From assembly GCF_000021925.1 (NCBI RefSeq), contig NC_011830.1, forward strand, positions 4,561,001-4,625,000: 64,000 nucleotides of DNA, given 5' to 3'. This stretch comes from Desulfitobacterium hafniense DCB-2 (GTDB lineage Bacteria > Bacillota > Desulfitobacteriia > Desulfitobacteriales > Desulfitobacteriaceae). The notes beneath the pieces are model-generated. The model was not told the origin of the DNA. It searched no databases and saw only the letters and a program-made list of their open reading frames with translations. Shown one piece after another: positions 19,079 to 28,369 of this stretch (position 1 is its first letter; the number at the start of each line of letters is the position of its first letter). The position numbers and the translations under genes were made by a program.

Positions 19079-19728
19079 GGCCCCACCGTGACCATATCAG
19101 CCATCTTGGCATAGGTCTTATTCCCAATACCGGAAACCTTTTTCAAATCCTCAGGCTGAAGAAAAAGACCATGCTCCATCCGATATTGAATAATCCGTTC
19201 AGCAAGCGCAGGTCCAATCCCCGGCAGCTTATCCAATTCGGCGGCATCGGCTGTATTGATATTGATTAAATTAGAGGAGCGTGATGGGGCAGCTGCACCC
19301 AGGTTAGGGGTGACTGTGGCTGTCTGCCCCTGGGACTCTCCCTGGGACCCGGCGGCTGCCAGAGCAGGCTGAGGTTGCGGTTGCGGCACCGGCTTATATG
19401 GCACAATGATCTTCTGGCCGTCCTTTAGCTTCTCCGCAGGGTTAATCTGATCGATGTTCGCTTCAGGCAAAGGGCCAACCTGCTGCAAAGCGTCATGTAA
19501 ACGGGCATTCACCGGCAAATGAACCAACCCGGGCTTTTCCACCGCCCCGGACACGTAAACGATGATTTCCCGATTTTCAACCGCCTTCTCCACCATTATG
19601 GCCGAATTGTGAGGCAGGATAAATTTCCAGACCGCTGCCACGATCAAAAGACCTAAGACTCCCCACCAAAAGTAACGGATCTTGCGCTCCAACAAAATCA
19701 CCCCATAATCCTCAGAGTTACTCATCAT
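19075..19728 (-). CDS. comEA: ComEA-like DNA-binding protein
   Basis: 217 residues. One TM segment (about 19-38), a SLBB domain (about 55-110, IIVYVSGAVEKPGLVHLP), a Pro/Gln-rich linker, and a C-terminal helix-hairpin-helix pair (ININTADAAELDKLPGIGPALAERII and EDLKKVSGIGNKTYAKM). This is the ComEA layout: a membrane-tethered receptor that captures double-stranded DNA and feeds ComEC. Overlap with comEC by ATGA supports one operon. Confidence 0.94.
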   Translation of the reverse strand: MMSNSEDYGVILLERKIRYFWWGVLGLLIVAAVWKFILPHNSAIMVEKAVENREIIVYVSGAVEKPGLVHLPVNARLHDALQQVGPLPEANIDQINPAEKLKDGQKIIVPYKPVPQPQPQPALAAAGSQGESQGQTATVTPNLGAAAPSRSSNLININTADAAELDKLPGIGPALAERIIQYRMEHGLFLQPEDLKKVSGIGNKTYAKMADMVTVGP

Positions 19729-19764
19729 CCCCTAAACAATATGGGGTTTTCTCCACATTTCCCT

Positions 19765-21363
19765 TCAATTCCTCTCTCGAATTCCAACAAGGTTTGTCGA
19801 TTTTTCCCTTCTTAACGTTTTAATAATACTGTAGCAAATGGCAAACATAATGAACAAGAAGGGAAATCCACCCAGGATCGAGGCCATTTGCAGGGCATCC
19901 AACCCTCCATCCCCAAGCATCAGCAGCAGCCCCGCAGCAGCTCCCATTGCTATTCCCCAAAACAGCTTTAAGGGAATCCTGGGGTTTTCGTTCCCACCGC
20001 TGGAGAGCATACCCAGGACGATTGTGCAGGAATCAGCAGATACGACAAAGAAGGTAAAGATGACAAAGATCAATATGAGTGAAGTGATCTCCCGGAAGGG
20101 AAACTGTTCAAACAAGACGAATACCGCACTGGAAATATCCACATTAATAGCATTGGCCAAAATACCCTGGGACACTTGATTAAGTTCAAAGCTCAACGAA
20201 GTCCCTCCGAAAATGCCAAAAAAGATCATATCCAGAAGAGTTGGAGCGATCAAAGCGCCTAAGACGAATTCTTTGATCGTACGCCCTTTCGAAATCTTGG
20301 CGATGAACATGCCGACAAAGGGGGCCCAGGCAATCCACCAAGCCCAATAAAATATTGTCCAGCTGCCCAGCCAGCCGCTCTGTTCTATGGGATCCGTCCA
20401 GAGACTCATGGCAAAAAAGTTCTGAATATAAACCCCTGTACTGTTGACAAACATATCCATAATAAATTTCGTGGGACCGAACAAAAAGACAAAGAGCAGC
20501 AAGCCCCCGGTGGCGATTAAACTCAGATCCGAACCTATTTTTATTCCTTTCAGATTAGGAGTACAAGCCGAAATCAGATAACAGATAATGACGATGGCCA
20601 ATATCCCTAAAAGCAGGGGAATACCTTGAGGAATGCCATAATTATAAGTAACTCCAGCCGCCAACTGCTTAGTACCCAGGCCGATGGTGGTTGTCATACC
20701 AAAAAGCGACGCCCAAAGGGTAATAATATCAATCAATTTGCCGATAGGGCCATAGATTCTATCCCCTAATAGTGGATAAAAGCAGCTGCTCAAGAGCATC
20801 GGCATCTTATTGCGGAAAATAATGACCCCCATGGCCAGCCCGATGAGAACAAAGGAAGCCCAGGCACTGAGTCCCCAATGAAAAAAGGAGATAGCTAAGG
20901 ACCATTCCGCTGATTGAGATGGGCTAAGGGCATTGACATAAGCCGGAGGGTTGAGAAAATGATTAATGGGTTCGGCAATGGACCAGAATACCAACCCTAC
21001 TCCCATGCCACAACCGAAAAGCATGGCAAACCAGGAGAAGGTGCTGTATTCCGGTAAGGTATCCTGGCCTCCCAGTTTGATATCGCCATAGCGGCTGAAG
21101 GCTAAGTAAAGGCAAAAAAGCAGGAAAAAAAGAATCCCCACAATGAACAACCAGCCCCACTGCTGAATGATGTAGTCAAGAATGGTATTCGACACATGGC
21201 TCAGACCTTCAGAATCAACCACACCCCAAAGGAGAAAACCCACCGCTAACAGAGCTGAAATGATAAATACATAGGGATCAATATTCCCCAACAGGGCCCA
21301 ATTCACGGTTTTAGGCTGCCTGTTGAGAACTTTACTGTTCTTGGAATTTGTATCGGTTTCCAT
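19765..21363 (-). CDS. BCCT-family transporter, probably glycine betaine (copy 1)
   Basis: About 532 residues with 12 predicted TM segments. BCCT hallmarks: the glycine-rich GCGMGVGLVFWSIAEP, and the signature WTIFYWAWWIAWAPFVGMFIAKISKGRTIKEF. The family imports betaine, carnitine or choline by sodium or proton symport or by exchange. The frame extends to 21426, but GAGGGGAGA sits 7 nt before the ATG at 21363 (the ATG at 21369 is too close), so that start is used. It is divergent from the PocR/AraC regulator across ~100 bp, which suggests control by it. A second BCCT gene lies at 26065. Confidence 0.88.
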   Translation of the reverse strand: METDTNSKNSKVLNRQPKTVNWALLGNIDPYVFIISALLAVGFLLWGVVDSEGLSHVSNTILDYIIQQWGWLFIVGILFFLLFCLYLAFSRYGDIKLGGQDTLPEYSTFSWFAMLFGCGMGVGLVFWSIAEPINHFLNPPAYVNALSPSQSAEWSLAISFFHWGLSAWASFVLIGLAMGVIIFRNKMPMLLSSCFYPLLGDRIYGPIGKLIDIITLWASLFGMTTTIGLGTKQLAAGVTYNYGIPQGIPLLLGILAIVIICYLISACTPNLKGIKIGSDLSLIATGGLLLFVFLFGPTKFIMDMFVNSTGVYIQNFFAMSLWTDPIEQSGWLGSWTIFYWAWWIAWAPFVGMFIAKISKGRTIKEFVLGALIAPTLLDMIFFGIFGGTSLSFELNQVSQGILANAINVDISSAVFVLFEQFPFREITSLILIFVIFTFFVVSADSCTIVLGMLSSGGNENPRIPLKLFWGIAMGAAAGLLLMLGDGGLDALQMASILGGFPFLFIMFAICYSIIKTLRREKSTNLVGIRERN

Positions 21364-21463
21364 ATCCATTCTCCCCTCTATCTCTGGATTTTTCTCTTGG
21401 TTTGGCCTATAGTATGTTATAGGCACCTGTTATCATTCTATTTTGAAATTTCAAGGAACATAG

Positions 21464-22750
21464 GTGATGGTGATGAATCGGTCAAGTCTGGATGGCTTCT
21501 TTGATCCTTCTTACCTGGAAAATATATTAGGTAATTTTACACAGGCCACAGGCCTTAGAATCGAGGCCGTCAACTATCGCGGCGAGACCTTTTCCATTCC
21601 GGGAAGTTTGGACAGGTCCCCTTTCTGTCAATGCATCCGCAACAATCCTCAGGGCAATAAACGCTGTATTGATTCTTATAAACGGGCCACCAGCGAAGCC
21701 GTCAAATGGGATGAACCCTATTTCTTCCGCTGCCATGCAGGCCTTGTGATCTGGGCTGTTCCCATCCTCAGCAAAGACATTACTTTGGGAAGCATTATCT
21801 GTGGCCAGGTTCTCCTCTGGAAGCCGGATCGCTTTTTTATTCAGGAATTACAGGATATCAGCAAGGGGCTTAAAATCGACCCGGAAGAATTAAATCAAGC
21901 TGTTCCCAATCTCTCCATCATATCCGCCGACCAGGCCCAGGCTGCCGCTAATCTTCTCTTTGTGGTGGTCAGCCATATCCTTAAAAACAATCTGCGGGCC
22001 TTAGAAGAAGAGAAAGCCTACAAGGTCTTACAGCAACAGCTCCATGATCAAATACTCAAACGCAAAAAGGGTCCCCGGAGAACGGATATCTCTTATGAAT
22101 CCATCTTAAAAGATGAAAGGAGATTTCTTCAATACATTCGGCTTGGGGATAAATCAAGAGCCTTTGCTACCTTGGAAAACTTAATCATCAAAATCTATAC
22201 GAAATCCACCGGTGAGCCCCAATTAGCCAAAGACAGAATCGTTGAGTTGGCTGCTTTAACATCCCGGGCCGCCGTGGAGGGGGGTTCCGACGCGGAACAA
22301 GCCGTAACCATTCTCAGTTCATTCTACAAAAAACTGGAGAATATGGAGCGGGTCGAGGAGATCATCTACTTCATTAAGCAGATTGTTGATGAATTTCTGG
22401 AAAACATCTTTATCTTAGCTGATAAAAAACACTTAAGCCTGGTCAAGGATGCCCGCTCCTTCATTCTTCATAATCATGCCCAGCCTTTAACGATTGCGGA
22501 TGCAGCCCAACACCTCTTTATCAGCCCTTCTCACCTTTCTAGACTTTTTCGTCAGCAATTGGATTGTACATTTAATGATTACTTAACCCGTGTCCGGGTG
22601 GAGAAAGCCGTGGAACTCTTGAAGAAACCCGAATTCAGTGTCAAAGATGTGGCATTGGCCGTCGGTTTTCAAAACCAGAGCCATTTTGCCAAAGTCTTCC
22701 GCAAATATATCGGAGTTACGCCTTTAGTCTATAGAAACAGCCTATTTTAA
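21464..22750 (+). CDS. PocR-domain AraC-family transcription regulator
   Basis: 428 residues. The N-terminal ~165 residues form a PocR sensory domain (LDGFFDPSYLENILGNFTQATGLRIEAVNYRG; CxxC-like cysteines in FCQCIRNNPQGNKRCIDSY and FRCHAG). A helical middle follows, then a C-terminal AraC double HTH (IADAAQHLFISPSHLSRLF and VKDVALAVGFQNQSHFAKVFRKYIGVTP). PocR domains bind small ligands, and in methyltransferase clusters are thought to sense methylated substrates. Start codons GTG, ATG, GTG, ATG follow one another at 21464-21475; AAGGA upstream best fits the first two. A corrinoid protein gene follows 20 bp downstream. Betaine is the inferred effector. Confidence 0.88.
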   Translation: MMVMNRSSLDGFFDPSYLENILGNFTQATGLRIEAVNYRGETFSIPGSLDRSPFCQCIRNNPQGNKRCIDSYKRATSEAVKWDEPYFFRCHAGLVIWAVPILSKDITLGSIICGQVLLWKPDRFFIQELQDISKGLKIDPEELNQAVPNLSIISADQAQAAANLLFVVVSHILKNNLRALEEEKAYKVLQQQLHDQILKRKKGPRRTDISYESILKDERRFLQYIRLGDKSRAFATLENLIIKIYTKSTGEPQLAKDRIVELAALTSRAAVEGGSDAEQAVTILSSFYKKLENMERVEEIIYFIKQIVDEFLENIFILADKKHLSLVKDARSFILHNHAQPLTIADAAQHLFISPSHLSRLFRQQLDCTFNDYLTRVRVEKAVELLKKPEFSVKDVALAVGFQNQSHFAKVFRKYIGVTPLVYRNSLF

Positions 22751-22770
22751 GGGATGAAAGGAAGTAAACA

Positions 22771-23415
22771 ATGATCCTTAATCAATTGAAGGATTCCATC
22801 TTAGAAGGAGAAGCTGAAGCAACTTATGATTTAACTCATAAAGCTTTATCTATGGGCTACCCGGCCCAAGTCATCCTGGAAAAAGGCCTGATCGCCGGTA
22901 TGAACGAGATCGCGGATAAGTTTCGTGAGCGCAATGTGATCATCCCCGAAGTTCTCATGGCGACCCGTTCCATGCATGCCGGGCTCAGTCTGTTGGAGCC
23001 CCATCTCATTTCCAGCAGCCCCAATAAGCCTGGCAAAGTCATCGTCGGGACTGTGGCGGGAGATTTGCACGATATCGGCAAGACTCTGGTCAAAACCATG
23101 GTCATGTCCCTCCGCATTAAAGTCATTGATCTTGGGGTTGATGTCACCCCCAAAAAATTTGCCGATGCTGTCCGCAAGGAAAAACCTGAGATCCTGATGA
23201 TTTCTGCCCTGCTGACCACGACGATGGGGGTCATGAAGAGCATCATCAAGGAGGTGCGGCAGCAAAGTCCCAGTGTCAAGATCTTTGTTGGCGGCGCACC
23301 GGTTACTGAAGAATTTGCCAGTGAAATTGCTGCAGACTATTATTTTGAAAATGCCTTCGAGATAAGAGATTATCTCAAGGAAAATTATGATAAACTCTTC
23401 CTCCGCAAAGACTAA
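22771..23415 (+). CDS. Methyltransferase cognate corrinoid protein (copy 1)
   Basis: 214 residues. An N-terminal helical methionine-synthase cap-like domain (1-90) and a B12-binding Rossmann domain with the base-off ligand motif GDLHDIGKTL (the His ligates cobalt). A central IDLGVDVTPKKF and C-terminal VFVGGAPV-like IFVGGAPVTEEFA complete the fold. It carries the methyl group between a substrate methyltransferase and a tetrahydrofolate methyltransferase. It follows the PocR regulator in the same operon on the plus strand, with AGGAAG before its ATG. No methyltransferase gene is next to it on that strand, so it may serve MtgB nearby or an enzyme encoded elsewhere. Confidence 0.92.
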   Translation: MILNQLKDSILEGEAEATYDLTHKALSMGYPAQVILEKGLIAGMNEIADKFRERNVIIPEVLMATRSMHAGLSLLEPHLISSSPNKPGKVIVGTVAGDLHDIGKTLVKTMVMSLRIKVIDLGVDVTPKKFADAVRKEKPEILMISALLTTTMGVMKSIIKEVRQQSPSVKIFVGGAPVTEEFASEIAADYYFENAFEIRDYLKENYDKLFLRKD

Positions 23416-23452
23416 AGAAGCCCTGGCTCGCTCCAAAGACAAGGTTATCCCT

Positions 23453-25288
23453 TTAGTCTGTTGGCTCCAAATACATACTTCTCATAAAAAAATTCGTAAA
23501 GGTTTTGTCCCCGCCCAGTTCGATATGTTGAATCCGGCGGGCGAGCTCTGCCCCCTCGGCAAAGGTCCCCTGATTGAGAAGGGTGCGAATGGCTCCCAGG
23601 TGGGCTGCATTGCCTGCCATCTTAATCTTCTCCGGATCCGTATGGGGCGTCAGCCCAATGCTGAGGATGGACTCCTTCTTAAGATAGGTGGCAAAGGTTC
23701 CCGCCATGACGATGGAATCCAAATCCCGGAGCGAAATGCCGGCCAGGCTGACCAGGGTTTTGATCCCGGCACATACTGCACCTTTAGCCAGTTGTAAGGC
23801 TTCGATATCTCTTTGACCTAAAGAGATATCTTTTTTATGCTGCCGGCCAAAAGCAAACACAAATTCCCAATAATCCTCTTTCTTGCGTATCCGCGACTTT
23901 AACTCATCGGATAAGCTGCAATCCTTATGATCAGGATCAACGAAAGCTCCTTTTCTATTGATGATACCGGCTTGGCGCATTTGGGCGATGCCATCGATCA
24001 AACCTGAACCACAAATTCCGAGGGCTTCTTCATCCCCGATGACCCGGAGCTCCACACCCTCTTCGTGGATTCGTATCCCTTCAATAGCACCGGGCTTTGC
24101 TCTCATGCCATGGAAAATGCCCGCCCCTTCAAAAGCCGGACCTGCTGCGGTAGAACAAGCCAGCATCATTTTTTCGGTTTTGAGAACCAATTCGCAATTA
24201 GTGCCTAAATCAAGCAGAAGATGATTTCCCTGAGTCAGTACTTCAGGCGCACCAAGGAGGGCTCCCACCGTATCCCCGCCCACAAAGCTCCCAATGTTAG
24301 GCAGTATCTGAACGACAGCTTCCGGATTGCTCCCCAGACCCAACTCCTTGGCGGAAAATTCGAGGGCCTGATTATACACTGAAACATAAGGTGACACAGC
24401 AAGATTGGATACATCGAGCCCCAAAAAGAGATGACTCATGGTTGTGTTGGCAACAATCGTCATTTTATAGATGGAGTTACGGACGATCTCATGCTGGAGT
24501 ACCAGCTCATCGATTAGGGTGTTAATGGTACTGCGGACTGCTGCGGTAAGCTGAAGGCGGTTTTTCAGCCCTTCCCCGGCATAGGCTATTCTGGAAATAA
24601 CATCGCCGCCAAAGGCTGTTTGCCCATTTTCAGCAGATACACTTCCCAGAACTTCCCCTGTCTTCAAATCGATCAGGGCCACGGCGACACTGGTGGTACC
24701 GATGTCGACAGCCAGCCCATGCAAAGCCGTATCATGTCCCGGTTGAACATCAATCACCCTATTCTGCCAGGTGACCGCAGTGATTCGATAGTCTAGTTTC
24801 CGCAGAGTCCCGGGAAGTCTCTCCAGAACTCCCAGAGAGGGAAGAGCTAACCCCTGCTCCGACATCACCTTTCTATATTCATCAATAATTCTATCCCAAT
24901 CCCCACGTTCATCTTCCAGACTGGGCTGCGGTATGGTCAGGGAAATCCCGCTCAATCCGGAATCCAAAGCAACTTGGTCATCCCTGCGCAGCACCGTGTT
25001 CTTGCGATCGAAGGAATTGGACAGAGTCACATCGATTTCCATCCCTTTTTGAGGCTTGACCTGACAAGCAAGGCGGACGCCCTCCTCAAGCTCCTCGACG
25101 GATAAATATCTTAAATCGGCAGAAGTTGCTTCAGGCACCCCTTGCCTAAAGCGGACCTTACACTTTCCACAGGTTCCTTTGCCATTGCATATATTATCGA
25201 TCCCGATGCGGTTTTCAATTAAATTAAGCAATAAATTTTTACTGTCCTCTATCTTTACCTCTCCGTAATGCTTTATCCTGATGATCAC
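23453..25288 (-). CDS. Corrinoid-protein reductive activase, RACo/RamA-like (2Fe-2S plus ASKHA)
   Basis: 611 residues. An N-terminal 2Fe-2S ferredoxin domain with C34, C40, C43 (CNGKGTCGKC) and C75, a linker, then a large ASKHA-fold ATPase region (LAVDIGTTSVAVALIDLKTG; LLLDLGTNCELVL; GSGLIDGIAQM) ending near 600. Domain order and 2Fe-2S type match RACo, which uses ATP to reduce inactive cob(II)amide back to cob(I)amide; archaeal RamA uses 4Fe-4S clusters instead. It starts with GTG at 25288 behind GGGAGGGAG, 24 bp after the DUF1638 gene, at the end of the betaine cluster. It converges on the plus-strand corrinoid gene. Confidence 0.88.
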   Translation of the reverse strand: MIIRIKHYGEVKIEDSKNLLLNLIENRIGIDNICNGKGTCGKCKVRFRQGVPEATSADLRYLSVEELEEGVRLACQVKPQKGMEIDVTLSNSFDRKNTVLRRDDQVALDSGLSGISLTIPQPSLEDERGDWDRIIDEYRKVMSEQGLALPSLGVLERLPGTLRKLDYRITAVTWQNRVIDVQPGHDTALHGLAVDIGTTSVAVALIDLKTGEVLGSVSAENGQTAFGGDVISRIAYAGEGLKNRLQLTAAVRSTINTLIDELVLQHEIVRNSIYKMTIVANTTMSHLFLGLDVSNLAVSPYVSVYNQALEFSAKELGLGSNPEAVVQILPNIGSFVGGDTVGALLGAPEVLTQGNHLLLDLGTNCELVLKTEKMMLACSTAAGPAFEGAGIFHGMRAKPGAIEGIRIHEEGVELRVIGDEEALGICGSGLIDGIAQMRQAGIINRKGAFVDPDHKDCSLSDELKSRIRKKEDYWEFVFAFGRQHKKDISLGQRDIEALQLAKGAVCAGIKTLVSLAGISLRDLDSIVMAGTFATYLKKESILSIGLTPHTDPEKIKMAGNAAHLGAIRTLLNQGTFAEGAELARRIQHIELGGDKTFTNFFMRSMYLEPTD

Positions 25289-25312
25289 CGTTCTCCCTCC
25301 CCTGCTTTATGT

Positions 25313-25981
25313 CTACGTCGGCTCACCTTCGGCAAAATGTTTCAGGGTCACAGGCTGACCTGGCTCAATGAACACCACATCCTCCAGCTTTTCTCCCCGA
25401 ACCAAGGCGTTGAGCAGGCCGGCATCGCCTTCCATCTCCTCGATCTCCCAGCCGAAGAAATCAGCTATTTTCTGCAGCTTACCGTAATAGGAATCCGGCA
25501 TTTCCATACCCACCGATTTAATCAGCATGGCTTTATTGTAGTGTCCGTAAAGGGCTTGGATGATCTTCCCGGCCTTTTTCTCACCATACTTTTCCACATA
25601 TTCAAGGTACTCGTCATAGGGAGTACGGCCATAGTCCAGCCACCCCTGGCTGAAGAAATAGGTTCTGGTATTTTTGCAGAAAAGCTCCAGATAGCGGGCA
25701 TTGGAACCCATCAACAGACCGATGCAATCATGGGTAGTCGGTATCAGCATGGGAACGGCCGGCGAAACTAAGTCCACCAAAGTATTGGAGCAACGGCCGT
25801 AGGTCAGGACAATCAGATCATAATCCTGGCTGGCATCAATGATCTCTTGAATTTTTTTATGGAGTTCCGCCGGTAGGGCATGATAATTAAAATCAAGAAA
25901 TTCACAGTCCATTAATCCATCATTCTTTAAGGCTTTGACCTCGTTCATTGTGGAATGACAACCGATCAGTTTAATTTTCAT
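25313..25981 (-). CDS. DUF1638 domain protein of the methyltransferase cluster
   Basis: About 222 residues, soluble. The start MKIKLIGCHSTMNEVKAL at 25981 has CAGGAG upstream and is preferred over the frame start at 26008. DUF1638 features: LIVLTYGRCSNTLVDL, IPTTHDCIGLLMGS and the conserved tail ELEDVVFIEPGQPV-like. Conserved Cys and His residues (C9, and YGRC / THDC) suggest a bound metal or cofactor. The biochemical function is unknown, but the family is commonly encoded with MttB-type methyltransferases and corrinoid proteins, as here between a BCCT transporter and the activase. A role in corrinoid or methyl-group handling is inferred from context only. Confidence 0.82.
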   Translation of the reverse strand: MKIKLIGCHSTMNEVKALKNDGLMDCEFLDFNYHALPAELHKKIQEIIDASQDYDLIVLTYGRCSNTLVDLVSPAVPMLIPTTHDCIGLLMGSNARYLELFCKNTRTYFFSQGWLDYGRTPYDEYLEYVEKYGEKKAGKIIQALYGHYNKAMLIKSVGMEMPDSYYGKLQKIADFFGWEIEEMEGDAGLLNALVRGEKLEDVVFIEPGQPVTLKHFAEGEPT

Positions 25982-25999
25982 AGTGATTCTCCTGATGAG

Positions 26000-26034
26000 G
26001 TAAAACACCCAGATGCAAAATCTGAGTGTTTTAC
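26000..26034 (-). other. Intra-operon hairpin between BCCT copy 2 and DUF1638 gene
   Basis: A 15-bp stem (26000-26014 with 26020-26034), one position G-U in the minus-strand RNA, with a 5-nt loop. No U-tract follows, so it more likely slows decay or partly attenuates transcription than ends it. Confidence 0.55.
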
Positions 26035-26064
26035 CCGTGGTTTAAGTTCTGTTACCCAGGAGCA

Positions 26065-27549
26065 TTAGGGATGATCGCTCCTGAGAGCTTTAAGAATACT
26101 ATAACACATAACCAGCATGATCAGCATAAAAGGAAAGGCCGAAGCAATCGAGGCAGTCTGAAGGGCTTTCAGGGCAGCCGTACCGCCCACAACAATGAGC
26201 ACAATGGTCATAGCTCCTTGCATAATCCCCCAGAAGCTGCGCAGTTTCTTGCTGGGATCCATATCTCCATTGGAGGTCAGCATAGCCAGAACGTAGGTAG
26301 CTGAGTCGGCAGCACCCACAAAGCAAGTCACGATCAGCAGGATGGCCAAAGGACCGGTTATGGCGTAGAGAGGCATCTGCTGCAGCAGGGCAAACAAAGC
26401 CGTGGTGTAATCAGCATTGACAGCATTTTGAATAAATCCTCCGGAAATCTGGTCCAGGTTAAAGGCTGCTCCGCCGTAGATAGCCAGCCAAATAAAGGAG
26501 AAGCCGACCGGCAGCAGGGTTACGGCAAAGACAAACTCCCGAATGGTCCGCCCCTTCGACACCCGTGCCACAAACTGACCGACAAAGGGAGCCCAGGCGA
26601 TCCACCATGCCCAGTAGAAGATGGTCCAGCCGCCTACCCAGCTTTCATTGGCCATCCAGAAGGTTTGGCCGACAAAATTCTGCAGATAATCGCCCAAACT
26701 TTGGGTAAAGGTATTGAGGATAAAGACTTTGCCGCCAAAGTAGAAGATAAAAACCATAAATGCAACGGATAACCAAACTTTTACATTAGCAATCGACTGC
26801 ATGGCTTTATGCAGACCGGAGACCGTGGCCAGGGTAAAGATAACTGTGATCACGGCAATGACAAGGGAAATCGTCAGAGGGCCGGCCGGAATTCCCCAGA
26901 TGTACTGTATTCCTGTGGCTATCTGGCTGGAACCCAAGCCCAAACTGGTAGCAATTCCAAAAATAGTGGCGAATACAGCCAGAATATCGATGGCCTTGCC
27001 AATCGGCCCATAAATCCGATCGCCAATGAGGGGATAGAAAGCCGAGCTAATCAGGAAGGGCAGCCCTTTGCGGAATTGGAAGTAGGCCAGAGCCAAACCG
27101 GCGATAGCAAAGTTAACCCAGGCATGAATGCCCCAGTGAAAGAAGACCACCCGCATGGAAGTTTGCATAGCCTCTACGGTTCCCGGTTCTCCGAAAGGCG
27201 GACTGTTAAAATGCATGATGGGTTCGGCAACGGACCAAAAGACCAAACCAATGCCCATGCCTCCGCCGAAAAGCATGGCAAACCATTGGAAATTGCTGAA
27301 TTCCGGTTTATCGTCATCGGCACCCAGCTTGATTTTCCCGTAACGGCTGATGGCTATACCAAAGACAAAGATAATAAAAATTGCAACAGCTAAAAGGTAA
27401 AGCCAACCGAAATTCGTGGTTAATAAGGCAAAGACTTTATTGACCACATTGGCCATATTTTCAGGTAAAAATACTCCCCACAGAACAAACAACAGGGCAA
27501 TGGCTGAAGAAATATACAATACAGTGTTTTGCTTCTTGTCAACTCCCAT
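26065..27549 (-). CDS. BCCT-family transporter, probably glycine betaine (copy 2)
   Basis: 494 residues, 12 TM segments, with BCCT motifs GGGMGIGLVFWSVAEP and WTIFYWAWWIAWAPFVGQFVARVSKGRTIREF. It shares these blocks closely with the transporter at 19765. A GTG at 27555 could start it, but GAGAGGTG is 7 nt before the ATG at 27549, which is chosen. It lies in the minus-strand run behind mtgA, mtgB and the corrinoid gene, which makes it the import arm of the betaine demethylation pathway. An antiporter exporting dimethylglycine in exchange is possible within the family, and the sequence does not decide. Confidence 0.9.
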   Translation of the reverse strand: MGVDKKQNTVLYISSAIALLFVLWGVFLPENMANVVNKVFALLTTNFGWLYLLAVAIFIIFVFGIAISRYGKIKLGADDDKPEFSNFQWFAMLFGGGMGIGLVFWSVAEPIMHFNSPPFGEPGTVEAMQTSMRVVFFHWGIHAWVNFAIAGLALAYFQFRKGLPFLISSAFYPLIGDRIYGPIGKAIDILAVFATIFGIATSLGLGSSQIATGIQYIWGIPAGPLTISLVIAVITVIFTLATVSGLHKAMQSIANVKVWLSVAFMVFIFYFGGKVFILNTFTQSLGDYLQNFVGQTFWMANESWVGGWTIFYWAWWIAWAPFVGQFVARVSKGRTIREFVFAVTLLPVGFSFIWLAIYGGAAFNLDQISGGFIQNAVNADYTTALFALLQQMPLYAITGPLAILLIVTCFVGAADSATYVLAMLTSNGDMDPSKKLRSFWGIMQGAMTIVLIVVGGTAALKALQTASIASAFPFMLIMLVMCYSILKALRSDHP

Positions 27550-27602
27550 ATTCACTCACCTCTCCAAATTTTTCAATAATCCGAAAATTTGCTATTGAGA
27601 GA

Positions 27603-27637
27603 AATCAGCGGCAGGTGTGTAACCAACGCCGCTGATT
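27603..27637 (-). other. Hairpin between corrinoid gene copy 2 and BCCT copy 2
   Basis: Perfect 10-bp stem, AATCAGCGGC (27603-27612) with GCCGCTGATT (27628-27637), 49 bp past the corrinoid stop. On the minus strand it is followed by TCTCTC, a poor U-tract. A partial terminator or stabilising hairpin that sets the transporter-to-enzyme ratio is plausible. Confidence 0.5.
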
Positions 27638-27686
27638 ACATTGTTCTAACGGATAGCGAAGCAACGAGTATTGACTCCTGCCCTCT

Positions 27687-28331
27687 CTATTTGCCCAAAA
27701 TCTTATTAGCAAGTTCAACTGCGTCGTCTGCAGTTTCCGCCCATCCATCCGCACCGATCTCATCAGCCCATACCTGGCTGGTTGGGCCGCCGCCTACCAA
27801 CACTTTATAGCTGTCTCTTAAATTCTTCTCTTTCAGATATTCGATCAGTTCTTTTTGCTTGATCATGGTGGTGGTCAGCAAGGCGCTGGCTCCGATGATA
27901 TCTGCTCCTACTTCCTGAGCCTTAGCCACAAAGCCTTCCGCTTTAATGTCCGTACCAAGGTCAATTACCTTATACCCTGCCGCTGTGAACATAGCGCCCG
28001 TTATATTTTTACCGATATCGTGGATATCCCCTTCCACAGTGCCCAGGACGATTTTACCCTTGGATTCCCCTTCACTCATTCCTTTCTTGGCAATTTCCGG
28101 CTCCAGGATAGCCAAACCGACTTTCATCGCTTCAGCCGACATCATGACATCCGGTAAGAACATCTCCCCTTCTTTCCACGCTGTGCCCACAACCTCAATT
28201 CCCTTGACCAGACCCGACTGAACCGTATCCACCAAATCAAGATCTTCATCAACAGCTTTTTGGGAAAGTTCTGCTACGATATCTTCATCTCCGTCAATAA
28301 TCGCTTGCTTCAGTTCATCCAATAAACTCAT
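27687..28331 (-). CDS. mtgC: Glycine betaine methyltransferase corrinoid protein (copy 2)
   Basis: 214 residues. Helical N-terminal cap (SLLDELKQAIIDGDEDIVAELSQKA) and a B12-binding domain with cobalt-ligand motif GDIHDIGKNI, IDLGTDIKAEGFV and VLVGGGPTSQVW. It lies 38 bp after mtgB, so it is the likely direct methyl acceptor of that enzyme. The ATG at 28331 is set by GGGAGG 7 nt upstream (an in-frame ATG at 28337 is too near). It is the same length as the plus-strand corrinoid protein at 22771 but clearly diverged, so not a recent duplicate. Confidence 0.9.
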   Translation of the reverse strand: MSLLDELKQAIIDGDEDIVAELSQKAVDEDLDLVDTVQSGLVKGIEVVGTAWKEGEMFLPDVMMSAEAMKVGLAILEPEIAKKGMSEGESKGKIVLGTVEGDIHDIGKNITGAMFTAAGYKVIDLGTDIKAEGFVAKAQEVGADIIGASALLTTTMIKQKELIEYLKEKNLRDSYKVLVGGGPTSQVWADEIGADGWAETADDAVELANKILGK

Positions 28332-28369
28332 GATCATTCCTCCCGTTATTTTCGTTATTGCCTACTTGT

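Noticed and set aside
22846..23442. 198-codon minus-strand frame opposite the corrinoid gene
   Set aside because: The plus-strand protein has clear B12 motifs, whereas this frame has none.
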